NCBI RefSeq assembly: GCF_020382885.2
Contig: NC_058501.1
Location: 14,956,501 to 15,020,500, forward strand
Source: Scatophagus argus
Taxonomy: Eukaryota > Chordata > Actinopteri > Scatophagidae
Direction: 5' to 3'
DNA: 64,000 nt
A program made the translations under genes and the position numbers. Of the stretch, positions 1 to 32,188 are shown piece after piece. The notes beneath the pieces were generated by a model, which was given only the letters and a program-made list of their open reading frames with translations, had not been told where the DNA came from and made no database searches. The stretch's first letter is position 1. Every line of letters starts with the position of its first letter.

Positions 1-1796
1 CCCTGTCGCGCAGAAAACACCATATAACCTCCACTCGTGCAAAGGTATCATTTGGTGCAGTGCTCTGTTTTTAGGTGGACGCTGCACTCGGGCTGAACTC
101 TTACCAGATTGTCAGAGTGGTTCCTCGCTCACCACAGGATCCCTGAGTTGGGGGAGGGTGGAATAGTCTAGCCAGGGGTATGTATGTGTTAGCGTGTGTG
201 TCGCGGAGGGTGGGGTTACAAGAAAGAGTTACGATGAAATTCAGTTGCAGTGAGCATGGAGGAGGTGGGCACGTTTAGGTCAAGGGAGAAGGAGGGAGAA
301 ACCCTTTCAGCCTTAATTGAAAAGTCACCACGGGTCAAGCGGCAGTCAATGATCAAACAGGGTTTACTCTGTCATGTGTGCCAAGTGAGAAAGATTGTGG
401 GTTTAAATGTCAAATGACAGTTGTTTTTTTTTTTTTTTGTACCAAGTTTGTTGTCATCGTACGTTTGGGATAAGCTTCTCTACAGAGTAGTAAATACACA
501 TGTGCACAGTGCAGATTTTTACTTAAATACAGTTTTGAGGTGCTTTTACTTTACTTTTTTTGAAAGGTATTTTCACTGCATGCAACTTTATACAATTCAA
601 AGGAAAAATGCTAGTACTACTTTGTACTAGTGGTCAGTGGTGGATCAACACAAAATATCTATATTTTTGATCCTAAACTTTTCTTTTCCTGGATTGATTC
701 TCATATTAAAAGATCGTATCCATCATAGTAAGTAACTATGCTATCACCAGGATCTAGTCAAAAATATACCGGGTTTATAGGAACGACGTCTCACTCTGCC
801 TGTCATAGTCATATGAGAGCTATGGCTCTATGAATGTGTAACAGAGAATTGACACTGATGATGATAAAGATGATACTAGCTTGGGTTTAACTAGGTATTG
901 GATCAGAACAGAAATCTGTGCCATCACACACAACTGCTTTGTACTAAATACTGTGCATTTAACTGATACTTTTAGTTACTTTGCATATTCAGGATAATAC
1001 AAGTTACAATCAACAGAAAAATCATGATCTGTCATTTTAGGCTAAGATAACTGACTGACCGCCCAGGCAGAAATTCACAAGCTACCCAGCAGTACTTGCA
1101 GTGATTGTAATGAACCCAACCTTTGTTAACATATTAACATCATCATTAATAACAACAGGCACTTATTCAAAGTAATATCCATGCAACTTGCTGGTCATAA
1201 TCTCTGACTCTTCTGCTCCCTTGTTTTAATCGACCAGCAGTCCAAAACATGCATGTATTTAATTTACCAGTCATTCATTGCACCATCTGACATACCTCAA
1301 GATTTAAACCAATCACATGGTGTGACCAAGATTTTATTTGGACTCATCTTTCACGGTGCGACAGGCAATGAACTTGTGAGCCCCTTTACAATGAGCTTTT
1401 CTTCAATCAACAGGCAGTTGTTTTATTTCTCTTTTTCATTAGAGAAGGTGTTTATATGTACAGTTGTTTTTCTCCCTCTGGTCTGAGGCTTCTTTGAGAG
1501 AGGGAAATGGTCCATTGTTTTAGAGGGGAAGTGCTGTTGACAAGAGTCCAGGAAACGTTCGGACCAGCGTCTCTTTGTAATTGGCCGGGATGTGGAATGC
1601 CGTCTCTGTGGATTGGAGGCAAAGGGCCTGGCACTGAAACAAAACCCAGTTAAAGACTTGATGACTGTAATTATAACACCACTGTGCTTTATGTCTCTAT
1701 CTCACTCCCTGTTATTTTTTTCTCTGCCGTCTTTTCGCACCAGCACTCGGGTATATATATCCAGCTCAGTGAGCTCACTTTGCTGTTTGTTCACAG
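1..1796 (+). other. fam171a1 first intron (partial), no gene seen
   Basis: No coding exon could be supported here. The first exon of fam171a1, which should encode the start codon and signal peptide, is not visible and is inferred to lie left of the window, since this family has a long first intron. The stretch contains only short T-rich runs and no family-like open frame. It ends in a pyrimidine-rich tract and the acceptor AG at 1795-1796. Confidence 0.6.
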
Positions 1797-13767
<11,971 letters not shown>

Positions 13768-16515
13768 TTCACAGATGATCTTTTTTTTAAATTGGATATT
13801 CACATGTCCATCTGTACTTTGACAGGGTTTTTGGTCACTGTAATTGTTCCTTCTGTACATACTGACCTTTCCGAAAGAAATTTTATTGTAAGTTAACGAA
13901 GACATGATGATCAGCCAGAGGCAAAGATGCTGTGTGACTTGTTGTAATTTGAGTCGAAAATCATACCACTTCTCCTTTCATCTTAACACACAGATTTAAT
14001 ACATATATTTTTGGATTCATTGTCATTTACTCTTCCTGATATCATTATCTCAAATGTACACTGTGAATGAAGAGCCAAAATCTTGGAAAAAAGGCACTCC
14101 TTATAGTCGCCATTTAGCCCATAGATACACCCACCCTTTGCAAACTCCTGATTTACATAATATATAATATTCTGTACATAGTGCAACTCTAACAGATACT
14201 GTATATAACCATGTACTGATAAAGCTTCATTTGCATTGCATAGATGAGTACAGGGAACTACTGTACATTGAATCAGGAATGGAACAAACCGTTGTGGTTA
14301 TAATTTGAAAGTGCTTACTGTGCTGTGACTCGGCAAAGAAGCACAAAGAGGGAGTTTTTATTCCAAAAAGACTTTAACTTGGCTCTTCCAACTCGAGACA
14401 GACATTAGCTTCAGCTGAACTTTACAAAGCATTTTCATAATAGAATGAGGACAGTGGATTTTTTTTCTCCCGTGTCTTCACATCACTTCTGGAAAGGATG
14501 TCTTTGCTGCTGGTGTTGACAGGAGGAACATTTACGGCGACCAAAACTGTTCCAACGTTCATATGGCCATACTTGAATAAAAATGTGAACCTGTCCTTTT
14601 AACCATCGCTCCCCCTCTCTGCTCAGACCATAACATGAAGGATATGACCAATTTGAATTTAAGCTCTTTGATTTTCTTAATTATAGCACTGAGAGAATAT
14701 TTCAGCACTGGGATCCCTTCTAGTCCAGAACGTGAAGGGGTGATTCAGATCCTTCATGAACCTTCAGGTCCCCTTTATGAAAAGAAACCACTGTTGTCCT
14801 CCACTTTGTCATCCTCGCGAAACAGACCACTCAGTGTACCCATTGCCTGAGGGAGACAAATGGACTTTGGGGGCAAGAACTTTTATGCACAACAAATGTA
14901 TGCCTTTTTTATAAATAGCCTTGTGAGCATAAAGGAGCTGTAGTAGAAACAGAGGATAGGTGGTTCTCACAAATGAACAACTACAGGGACCTTTTTTTCT
15001 CGAGCCATATTGGCCTCAGTCCACTGACTGTAAAGCACGGGCAAACGCCGCAAACACACTACACTTCGTTTAAGTGAGATTATAACCCATTCAGACTGAT
15101 GTTTAAGACTGTGGAGCAACTGTGCAAAAGATGACAGGTGATTCTACTCTTTTTCACAGTCTTGGGAAATTAAAAGTCTTACAGTGTGTTTCTGCACGAG
15201 AATCACCCTTTGACATAAACATGTAAATCCTGTACTTTGAATGGTTTTGGATATGTTGCTAGAATTGAATCTGGCTTGTCAGAAGGCTGTATGGGTGTTA
15301 ATATGATCATCACAGGGGATGAAGCTTTTGGACTAAAGAAATAAAACCACTATCCACACTGCAACATAATCAGATAATGTGACACACCACTATGCTGGTG
15401 GGCAAGGATATAATACCACTACGAAACTGTAGTTCCACCCAGAATACTTGTGAGTTGTAATAATATGAAGGGTTTTGTAATTGTTGAAATACTGACTGGC
15501 ATATTTTTGCTCTGAAGGCTATGCATCACTTTTATACGGCTGCTTGAGATGCCTTTTTTTGTAATTTTAGTCACTATGATTTTAATTGAAGTATTTTACC
15601 CAAAAATAGGCTATTTTCATTTCTCCAGACGTGTTAAGGGCTTTTCATCTTCACCCGCCTTATTGTTAGATGTTCAAAAACAAACACATACTGCGCAAGT
15701 TTTACCCGAAACCAAACTATTGTTGCATGCTGTGTTTCACCTTAACCGTTTACCATTTCCTCACGTTCCAAGTGCCTTTGAACAACCTGATTCTGCAACA
15801 GATTTGTGGAACAGATACCTTATTTATTTCTCGCCTTCTTTTGCCTTCAGCTTTTCTCCTCTACCTCAGCCCTCCCTTTCTCTCCTTCTTGTGAAAGAAA
15901 GCATGCAGTAAACTTTCCTCAGCACTAGCGTGTTGCAAGCTACACTGCGGACATCTCAGAAAATGTCTACCAGCTGCTGCAATCGTAAAATCCTTCACAG
16001 TAATCAGCAAGACACCAATCTCTCTTAGAGTAAGAAGCTAAAGAATTACTGAAGTTTCCAGTGTAGTTCAGGATAGATAATGTGCAAAGTGCGATTGTAT
16101 GTGGAGCTAAACTGCAGGTCACTTCAGTGCATTTTCTTATTTTTGTGTTTTTGAAGGGTGAATGTTTGGTTTCAGATGTGTTTATGTGCACCTGGGTGGT
16201 GGTAGTGTTAGTCTGCAATGCTGCTGGCTGTGAGTTTGTGTTGTCAGACTGTGTGTGTCCATGTGAGAGCACTGAGAAATAATCAGCATACATCCACTCA
16301 AGGTTCATATAGTCATAGCAATCATATTCCAGTGTGTATAGTTCTTTCCTTTCCTCTACCTGGTCAAAATGATGTGTGAGTTGGTGTTGTGAATGGCCTC
16401 CTCTCTCTTTGTATCCTACAGTGGAGTTGCATTACGGCACCCTGAGTGTGTAACTTGGTTGCTTTCATTATATTTGAAGCCTATTATTCTGAATAAACAG
16501 TGAGACTGGAATGAT
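13768..16515 (+). other. fam171a1 3' untranslated region and downstream
   Basis: No coding signal. Candidate poly(A) signals AATAAA occur at 14576-14581, 15340-15345 and 16492-16497. The last is followed within about 20 bases by a GT-rich element, the usual cleavage-site context. The 3' UTR could therefore reach about 16515, with shorter alternative ends possible. Which one is used cannot be told from sequence alone. Confidence 0.5.
16492..16497 (+). terminator. Candidate distal poly(A) signal of fam171a1
   Basis: AATAAA followed by GTGTGTGTTTGTGTCTG about 20 bases on. It is the best supported of three AATAAA hexamers downstream of the stop codon. Confidence 0.5.
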
Positions 16516-16547
16516 TTGTGTGTGTTTGTGTCTGTATGAACAAATAT

Positions 16548-16632
16548 GAGGATAAGATAAGAACTTTATTGATCCTGCAGTAAATTGTTGAAACTATGTG
16601 CATGTAAGCATACTCACAGTAAGGGAAGGGAG
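16548..16632 (+). repeat. Retroposon 3'-tail-like sequence
   Basis: GATAAGATAAGAACTTTATT followed by GATCCTGCAG resembles the 3' ends of fish non-LTR retroposons. Its right part is repeated with two mismatches at 18599-18631. Confidence 0.5.
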
Positions 16633-17251
16633 TCATTTCAATAGATCAGTAGATTCACATTCAACCACAGACCCCCTTTTGTAATGTTGTGTCCCACCTA
16701 AGAGAAGTATAGGCTGATCAGCCACAACTTGAAAAATACATTACTAATGAAAATATCAAATGCATATAAACACACCCCACCCCATTAAAAAAAAATCACA
16801 GATTCACTGTGGGTCAAATTGTCTTGCTGTAATTTGATTACGTGCAAATATATTTGGGAATCTGTTCGTACTCTACAATATCAGCTAAGACAGGTTTTAC
16901 ATTATTATTATTATGCCATCTTGTGCACGGGCCCTGTGTCAGATGTAGTTTAAGACATATGGTGTTTAAACTGTGCTCACTATGCATGGTGTTAAATTAA
17001 TCAAATTGCCACAAACTCACACGAAATCTGTATAGTGCTAGTAATGACACTGATGTTTGTCTTAAAATCAGATAGCAATTTAATTTGGGCACTACTGGAC
17101 CGCGTTTTGCGTTAAAATAAGGACATTTCCCTCCATTGGCCTCTAGGCGGTGCGGTTTCCTCCGACATTTTCTTTGTTTTTCCATCTCTCTCTCCCGTTG
17201 CCCATGATCTCTGTCATACGGTGCCTGGCAATTTTTTAACACATTTTTATG

Positions 17252-23949
<6,698 letters not shown>

Positions 23950-26900
23950 CAGGTCTCTTCAGGGCTGCTACACAAACACTGATCAAGAGGCCGTCAGCGA
24001 CCTCGGGATGTTCCTTACCTGGACATACAGGTAGCCCAAGCTAGACAATGAAAACTACAGCAGTCAAACCAACCTGGAGACTGAGAGGCGGTTCACCCGT
24101 CATCAAGAACATTCTCAGTTCACCTGGAGGTGAAAACTCTTAAATCATCAACATCCTGAATGTGAAGTCATGCTATGCCTGAGATACTCATACAGTACAA
24201 TGCTCCTGACATACACACTCACATTTAAAACAGTTTGACGTACAAGAGGATGCCTTGACATTGTGAATTTTGTTTAGTTCCTCTTCCTCAGCAGACACCT
24301 CATTAGAAAGGACTGGCATGTCTTTTAATTTCGCTGACATTGAACTATGTAAATGATAATCAACAACAACATGACCACGATATAGAACTGTTAGTTATTG
24401 TGTCCCTACTGCTGCTGCACAGGGGTTCCTAAAGGCAGTTTAAGACTTATTATTCCCGTCCAGTGTCACATCTTCGTGGTCAGAAGTTTCTCAGCTTTCT
24501 GTTTTGGCACGTGGGAGAAGCTTGCCTTCAGGCTTTTCTGCCAGAAAACCTTTAGGAAGTCTGGTGATGCATTATAAAGAGCAAAAAAAATATGCATAAG
24601 GGGGAGATTGGGGTGGATGGATGGCTCAAACCCGGGACTTTAACCCCGGAGACAGCTATTTGTGTCCAATGAGAAACCAAAAGTCAGTGTTGGCAGTTTA
24701 TTTTAGCCCAAACTGATGGTTTCACAAGCTGAACATTGCGTTAGAAGGCCTTTCTGGCAGAAAGCCTTGAAAATTTCTTCTCCTTTCTGTGCTGTTTTGG
24801 GCCTCAGTAGAATTACAAATGCTAAGAACATGTTGCTGTGATAGCTGATGTATAAAGGAAGAAAACTTATCATAACAAGTATGTTCACACACACACACAC
24901 ACACACTGTCAAATAACACACATACACAAACAGGACATGTCAATGGAAGGACTCATCCAGCTGGTGCAGTGATATACGTGTTTTTTGTTTAAAACTTTAT
25001 ATAGTTACCTGTACATTTAAAGCCAGAACATATTTATTCCTGTAGTGTGAGTTTGGGGTTCAGGAGGGCTGATCCAAAGTATTTTCCTCATAAGCAGTGT
25101 AGATGTCACTGAGTTTGTTCAGACAACGTTGTTTTACGTGGTTTTTGATGAAGAATGTATTGCATCAATGAAGCACAATTTTTGAGTTCCTCGACAAGCA
25201 AAGTAGGGTCCTTTCTTAAAGGGTCAGATTTCAAAACAGATGGGTTGCAATACATACTGTACAACCTTCATTTTTATATGAAGGATGTGCGCAGTTTTCA
25301 GTTTTGTTTCTAGATTTGGTATATTTAAGAGACCGTTTAAACCACATGTTCAGTAATAATCACTGATACACTCATGCAGCTCTTTGTATTAACAGACACA
25401 GCTTAGGGTTATCTGCATGTGACTGGTGTGTTTGTCAGTTAAAATGGAGGCAAAAGTTACTGCAGCAGAATTAAAAAAAAAACAACAAACAATTTCTGTC
25501 TAGAGACAGTTTTATAGTGTGAAATGGCTTACTTTAAAAGGATAATGTTCTCATTTATGTTTAAAGCAGCCAGGGTCACTTTTTTTGTTAATTTAGTCGT
25601 TGCCCCTCAGAAGTTTATTGGTTTCAGTAACCTGTTGCAAAGCAATGAGCAAGATGCTCCTGTGAAGCAGGCCACACGTACAGCTCTGGCCTCGTAAGTG
25701 TTTGGTTTTTCAGGTCCATTTTTAATTACATCTCTGAAATTTATTTTTTTTTTTGATGGTACTGTTTTTGTGCGTCTTACAAATGTATTGTGGGTCATTT
25801 TTTAGTGTGTCGTGCAGCTAAACGTGAAATGCTTTGAACAGTTTTGATATTTATTATTGTACTTTGCAAAACGTCTTAAGACATAATTCCTGGACTTTTT
25901 CTTTCTCTAAAATCTCAAGTTAAATAGTCAACTTCAAAACTGACTCGGATTATTTGGCATTATGACCCTGTGCTCAGCTGCGCAGGATGAGGAGCTTTGA
26001 TGACGATGCTGCTGGTGTACTCAAAGCTTAAAAAACTTTCTTTTCTCTTCGCGTTGAGTTATGTTTGACGTTCATGTGGCTCTGCAGAACTCGAGAGCTA
26101 GAGGCTGCTGCCATTGTTACTCATTTTTCTGTATGTGATGTAACTTTCCTCATCCCTTTATATATTAGCGAGAAAAGGATAACAAACGGACAGTCAGTGC
26201 TTCAGGGCTCAAAGATCTTTTTTAAACCATTTAACAGTCAACAAAGACAGATGTTACTGTCATTATTAAAGCACTGAAACGGTGTGCCTCCTGGATATTG
26301 GTGTGTCACAGATGTGTTGCCTGCAGCTGTTTGAATGAACTTTGAGCATGTTGGTTCTGCTGCCGTGATGTTACTCAGCCACACCCTTTAGTGACAACTC
26401 AACCCGAAGTACCTGCCTTATTTCAAATGTTTTTTTTGGTTTTTTTTTAAGTAAGATTTTGGGGTTGGGGGTGTACTTTTGGAATGACATACAGCTTTCT
26501 CTAACTGAAGAACAATATTTTTATCCAAATCCATTGTAAGCTGTGAAAAGGGTGAAGAACTTGTACCAGCATCATTAAGACATGACCCCCATGCAAATAA
26601 CAACTGTTTCAACACACACACATCAGCTCTACCAGCATGGATATTTGATTGAATAAACTCATTTTCAAAAGGAACACGAGCAATGAATTTTTTTAACGGG
26701 GGGTGAGGGCACATTTACAGGACACTACAGTTGAACTGAGTGGGTTTAAATTGAAGTTGTTTTTACTGGAGAGGCTGCCATCACACATACAGTTTGATTC
26801 AGAAACACAAACACAACTTATTCACACCAACTTAAATGTCCTATGTTGTGCCCGTCTCTGGCTAATGATAAATAAAAGGATCACACCAGGGTTATTTTTA

Positions 26901-27418
26901 ACCAAGTTGATAAAAATCATGTGAACTATCATACCCTCCAGTGCTGGTTTCCTTTTTATCTTAGTGAAGTATGAGAACAGAGACTTGCTTTAGAAAGCTA
27001 GAAAGAAAACAAAGAAATAATCAATAGTTCTTAGACACCATTGTGACATCTCCAAATTGCCCACAAAAAAAGCAGAAACCTGTTGATCCATCAAGTGTTT
27101 TGGTTCTGAATCACTGTAATGCATTATGTACTTATCTCAAAACAGGTTTTGAGTCTTTGTAAGCTGGTTTGCAAGCTTTACTTTGAAATACAAGCTATTT
27201 TCACATCTTCAGGCCTTTAAATGAAACAAACAAGAAAGTTATGACTCATGTCCACACTAAAAGCCATAACCTGTGACAAGGGGGGTCACAAAAAGACAGC
27301 TTCATTTTAAAATTCAAAAGTGAAAAAATAATCATTAAAAAACAAAAACTGGAAAACACTGGGCCAAAATGAACAAAACCATATTAAATGGTCCTTTAAA
27401 TATCTAGGCATTGATTGG
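23950..27418 (+). other. nmt2 3' UTR and convergent intergenic region to rpp38
   Basis: No further coding region was recognised. Possible + strand poly(A) signals are ATTAAA near 26264, followed by GT-rich sequence, and AATAAA at 26652-26657 and 26871-26876. A short (AC)n run lies near 24888-24906. nmt2 (+) and rpp38 (-) converge here. Confidence 0.5.
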
Positions 27419-28207
27419 TTATGACTTTCTTTTTCTTTTCCTTGCAGGATTAGCAATGATTTTTTTCACTTTGAGAGGTTGCAGAGTGCAGGAGGAGGCA
27501 GACTCCTCAGATTCAGTCTTGAGCTTCCTTTTATGGCCCTTCTTCCCGCCTGCATCCTCCTCCTCTTCCACAGCAACAGAGTCTTTAGGTGCTGCAACTT
27601 GCAACCACGCAACATCCAGTGAAGGCACTCTGGGTGTAATGGCATCCACGGTGTCAGTGAACAGCTCACCATCACTGGAGGCACACCGTCTGAATCCCAG
27701 TGCAAGGACGCTTTTCAGCCCCAGAGGCTGGGACAGGCTCTGGCTGAGCCGAGGCACCTGGCAGGCGGGCACACCTCTTGTCGCGCTCAGCGTTATCAGA
27801 TGATCTGTCATGTGTTTAGGCCTGACAGACTTACACACAAGCACCAGTTTGAGCTCGTTCCTCTCCAGAGCTTTGGTGACCTCGTTGATGCCAATGGCCA
27901 GTTGTCTTCTGGCTGCCACGTCTGTCCAGCCGTTTTTGGAAGAATCCTGCACCTGGCTCACCTGGAGATCGGGTTCTGATGTGGCAGTGGGTTTCTGCTC
28001 TTTCTTTTTCCTCCATGGGTGAAAAACTTTCACCTCTTTCTTCTCAAGACCTGTTGAAAGCAGCTTGTCCTTCAGGGTTTCCAGGATGAAATGCATGTCT
28101 TCCTGGGGAAGTGGGCTCCATTTTGGAGTGAATGGTGAGATGAAGGAGGTCTTGGCTGGAATTTTCCTTTTGAAGTCCTTTTTAACTGGCTTTCCTGCAG
28201 TGGCCAT
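27419..28207 (-). CDS. rpp38: Ribonuclease P/MRP protein subunit p38
   Basis: A protein subunit of nuclear RNase P and RNase MRP, which process tRNA and rRNA precursors; it binds the kink-turn of the RNA. Single coding exon of 262 residues (human about 283). Family blocks seen are PKWSPLPQEDMHFILETL (about residues 28-45), RRQLAIGINEVTKALERNEL (100-119), VLVCKSVRP (122-130), RGVPACQVPRL (144-154) and LKSVLALGFRR (164-174). Together, residues 100-172 form the L7Ae-like RNA-binding domain. The C-terminus is basic (KVKKIIANPARKRKRKS), a likely nuclear or nucleolar signal. The start at 28207 has good context (GAGGTATGGCC) and sits just inside a spliced 5' leader. It lies between nmt2 and acbd7, as in the human 10p13 cluster. 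Confidence 0.95.
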   Translation of the reverse strand: MATAGKPVKKDFKRKIPAKTSFISPFTPKWSPLPQEDMHFILETLKDKLLSTGLEKKEVKVFHPWRKKKEQKPTATSEPDLQVSQVQDSSKNGWTDVAARRQLAIGINEVTKALERNELKLVLVCKSVRPKHMTDHLITLSATRGVPACQVPRLSQSLSQPLGLKSVLALGFRRCASSDGELFTDTVDAITPRVPSLDVAWLQVAAPKDSVAVEEEEDAGGKKGHKRKLKTESEESASSCTLQPLKVKKIIANPARKRKRKS

Positions 28208-28760
28208 ACCTCATCTGGCAATATGTTGAACAGAGAAGGAAATCCTGATAGGTAGACACAGTAAAGGTATTGATAACTGATAATGAATATACAACAGGAT
28301 AAATACAAAATTGAAGAGGGTAATAAATACAAATGATTACAAAAAACTCAGACACATTTCACATTTCTTTACTGGCCAAATCTGCTTTTCAAAAACATGT
28401 ATCTGTATTTCTTGTCTTTCTTATTTTTTTTTCTCCAGGTAATTATAAAAGTAGAAATAAGTCACTAAAATATTCAAATGTAGCACTTACTGCACATAAT
28501 TTTGTGACATTGCATTGGGTGTGATTATTGGCGATTCCATGCAATATTTCTACTACATCTTATTGATTATGTCTCTGACGGCTTTGACAAGTTAGGCTTT
28601 GCGTTTGATGGTAATCAAACTGTCAATTTTAGCCAGATTTAGTGAGATCGGCTTTACTCGTCAACTGTAACGAAAACTCGACACGTCTGTTCTCAAAACC
28701 GCATCGACGCTGAGACCGGCAACACACGTAACAAACAACAGTGGCTTTTTGTTACTTTAC

Positions 28761-28840
28761 CTGATTTTTAATACAGCAAAAGCAGGGTTGTTTTTTCAGT
28801 CCAACACCACGGGTTAACTACAGGGCGCCGCCATCTTCTT
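28761..28840 (-). promoter_or_regulatory. rpp38 non-coding first exon and YY1-type site
   Basis: Read on the minus strand, AAGATGGCGGC (28837-28827) is a perfect YY1-type element. YY1 sites typically sit at or just after the start site of housekeeping genes. About 65 bases downstream is a good donor, AATCAG|GTAAAG (exon end at 28761). The matching acceptor lies before the ATG (CATATTGCCAG, about 28219). This gives a short untranslated exon 1. Confidence 0.6.
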
Positions 28841-29254
28841 TGTATTAAACTTTATTTAAAAAGGTCCGCAGCGCCGACAAATGTTCAATGAACAGAACGA
28901 CAGCAATGGCTCAGTATTCTGCTGTGTTCGTGGTGCATGTGGAACACGGAAAAAAGTCCAAAACGCTTTCTTAAACCATGCAATTAAAATAAAAACGATT
29001 ATATTATGTGTTTGATGTGTTTTTTTGGCTTATTATAACTACTGTTCAACTACTGTAACACATAATGTCCGCAAAATAACTCTAAATAAGAACAAATAAT
29101 AGGAAATAGGAAAGCTCTGGATTATTAAATACAACCTACAGTGTAGCATACAACGGAAATACAAGTACAGTACAGAAGTACACTTCCAGCAGGACTATTT
29201 CAATTTCCCTACATTGTACATTGCATTAGTATGTGTAAATGTGTGGGTATGAGA

Positions 29255-29255
<1 letters not shown>

Positions 29256-29301
<46 letters not shown>

Positions 29302-29302
29302 C

Positions 29303-29384
<82 letters not shown>
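29256..29384. repeat. Compound (GT)n-(GA)n microsatellite upstream of acbd7
   Basis: Two alternating GT and GA blocks, ending in a long GT run, about 165 bases before the acbd7 start codon. All the long Ser/Leu/His/Thr-rich frames here are products of the repeat. Confidence 0.95.
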
Positions 29385-29386
<2 letters not shown>

Positions 29387-29547
29387 TGACCAGGCAGCCA
29401 ATCAGCTCCTCGGCAGATCCCTGCTCCCTCCTCTGCAGGCCTGCCCTTGACCGACAGTATTGCATCGATAAGTTGTGCTGCAATTACAGCTGCGAAGAGC
29501 TTCAAGCCGACCGGGGTCATACATCTACTTGAACTACGTCTGCGAAA

Positions 29548-31805
29548 ATGTCTCATCAGGTACGACAAAAACTGCTTTTGTTTCCATTTTGTTCGACATT
29601 CATAGCGGACATGTCGCTATGAAATGAATAACGGTCGTAGCGCTTGGGTGTTCACGCCATATGCTGTACGTGTTGTCATCCATCTTTGACAGTCGCTAAA
29701 TGAAATAAAATCGAGTCGAAGCATATTTATGTATTAATTAGTATGTCGTAATCATAATTTATAACCTGGTCGGATGGGGTGGGCACGCCCACCAATATTC
29801 AAATATGTTCAAAATGTCCTCCACAATATATTGATTTAAAAAAATCTTAAAAAAAAAAAAAACCTGCCATGCTCCCGCAGCCAACCACGCACCGCCACGC
29901 TAAATAATCATTAGCAAACGTATAATCATAATCGGAATAAAACTTAATAAATCGACATTCATATTAACACAAGTTGTAGTATTGTAGTGTAGGGCGCTGC
30001 AGCTGTGCGTGTGGTTTGTCCAAGTAGTGTTGCTGTAACCCCAGAAGAAGCCATTGCTCGACTGCTGTTGGCAGGCACAACCAATGTCAGACACCGCAGG
30101 GGCTCTGCGTTACTTTCAAATGTGTTACAGCGGTGTTACATGAGTGTTACACAGACTGTAGCGCCATTGATTGTTGTTTTGTAAGGTTTAATGAAAGTGA
30201 TACTTTTATGAATGGTTAGGAGAGGAGAGGACAAAATAGAACAAGAGGGGGAAATGAAAGCAGAGCAGAGGAAGCAAACAACTATTTGATAAACCTTGTC
30301 CACAATATCTGAATCCTCATATAGTAATGCTTACATTTCTGTTTACATGATTATGGTTATGGTTGTACTTTTTCCCATTTCTAATCTCTCTACAAGAGAA
30401 GTTTTAAAAGAAAAAAAACAGAGCAATGCAATCCGGTCAACAATTAGACATTATTGTAAAAAAATGAAAAAAAAGTAGTAAGTTATGAATGTTTAAAATG
30501 TTTTGTAGGAAATGAGTTTTCTGATGCTGCGAGCGGTTTACTTAAAAAACAGAGACAAATGAGAAAATATTATAACAAACAGGATCTTGCTCTGAGAAGA
30601 TGAAAAATGTTTGATTGGCTCATGCAACACCAAAAGTAATTCATCTTTAGGGATTTTAAATGGGTTCAGGGACATTTAAGGTCCAAAGTTCAGGGTTTTA
30701 TCCAACCCAAAAGGCTTTCTTGTAATCGATAATTATCTCTTCTGTCCCAGATCTTTTGTAAAGTAGATTATTCAAGTGGGCACAAAGGCACTAGAGTCTT
30801 GAATAAAAGCCCATTGTTTGTCTCCAACAATGGGTTTCCCGGGCTCTGCACCATGACTAGAATACTATGCTCAGATTTCTTAGTCAGTGTTGTCTGTAAC
30901 TGATTAATATGCACATTCTCATATTATGTAATTACATTCTTGCTACATCAAATACCTTCAAGTCTGACTCCTCAGCCAAACTTGGCAAAGGGCAGAAAAA
31001 CTAGATGGATTTATAGACAGATGGATAGATGACCATTAGCAAACATAATAGCTATGTTTTGAATTATTAATCAGAATTTTTCTCTTTCTTTTCTCTTCTC
31101 ATCCATTACCTGCAGGCAGAATTTGAGAAGATGGCAGAGGATGTGAAGAAAGTGAAGACGAAGCCAACTGACCAGGAGCTGCTGGACCTGTATGGCCTTT
31201 ATAAGCAGGCAACTGTTGGAGACGTAAACACTGGTATGACTTGCTGCAGAAAAACAGAATCACTTCCATGCAATGTTACCTGAATACTGAACATTTATTC
31301 CTCTTCATCTGTGATCAAAATTGTAGATAGACCAGGAATGTTGGACTTTAAAGGAAAAGCCAAATGGGATGCCTGGGAGTCCAGGAAAGGTAACAAGTTA
31401 TAAGTGTAAAATTGTTGGGGCTCGTTATTTGGTATCAGCTATGATTAACTGAACATGTGAAAGGAATGCCAATCCTTTTAATCATTGTTTTAGACACTCA
31501 CAATCACAAATGTGCACTTGCTGGGAGATAACACAGGAGATGACTAAATCCATCTGTGAACCATGAATGTCTGTACAAAATTTCATGGAAATCTATCCAG
31601 TAGTTAATAGAGATATTTCAGTTTGGACCAAAGTGGTGGATTGAACTGTTGACCTTGGCTACAACGAATAACATGTTGACCCCTTTGTGTCATGTCATGT
31701 TGACCCAAGTGCTTTTTACACACTCTTTCAGGGATGTCCAAAGATGATGCCATGTCGGCCTACATTGCACTCGGAAAGGAAATCATCAGCAAATATGGCA
31801 TGTGA
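29548..31805 (+). CDS. acbd7: Acyl-CoA-binding domain protein 7
   Basis: A small cytosolic carrier of long-chain acyl-CoA. Four exons: 29548-29559 (MSHQ), 31116-31233, 31327-31389 and 31732-31805 (TGA), giving 88 residues, the same length as human ACBD7. Acyl-CoA-binding residues of the family are present: Y30/Y33/K34 in [12 protein letters not shown]56 in [10 protein letters not shown] and Y75 in [11 protein letters not shown]. The sequence is also close to DBI/ACBP; acbd7 is preferred because rpp38 and nmt2 are its neighbours, as in human. The first exon codes for only four residues, so the ATG was fixed by its donor (CAG|GTACGA) and the phase of exon 2. Confidence 0.93.
29560..31115 (+). 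other. acbd7 intron 1
   Basis: A 1.6-kb intron with AT-rich sequence, no recognised exon and no well-supported transposon. A 9-bp stem with a short loop occurs near 30810-30834. Confidence 0.5.
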
Positions 31806-32182
31806 GGCTTGCAATAAACTGTAGGAGCTGAATTAAGTCTACTAACTCACGTACTAAAAGAATGCTGCTGACTCTATAATGATTAGCCTTCTCCTTTCAG
31901 AGACCACATTTTGCAGGATGTTTTCTATTTCTTTTTATGATTTGACTTTTTTTTTTTTACATATAGTAGATTGTCCAAATTAATTTGTACAACTGAACAA
32001 CTTCTATGCATACTTGAAGGTTAAAAATCTGAAATTCACTAATTGCTATTTTGTCTGATTCATGTCGTTTACTACTGTAATCTGCATGTGCACAGCAGTA
32101 TACTGTTGCAGTAGATGGATTTCTAATCAAAAGAAGATAAACTAAATGGCATCAAATGTGAACTTACTGCACAAATTTTGAA

Positions 32183-32188
32183 AATAAA
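32183..32188 (+). terminator. acbd7 poly(A) signal
   Basis: AATAAA about 380 bases after the stop codon, followed by a TTTGTGTTGTTG-type GT-rich element around 32206-32219. Confidence 0.65.

Noticed and set aside
29195-29568. Ser/Leu- and His/Thr-rich frames on both strands
   Set aside because: Direct products of the GT/GA microsatellite.
30810-30834. 9-bp stem with 7-base loop in acbd7 intron 1
   Set aside because: Short enough to be expected by chance in 64 kb; no supporting context.
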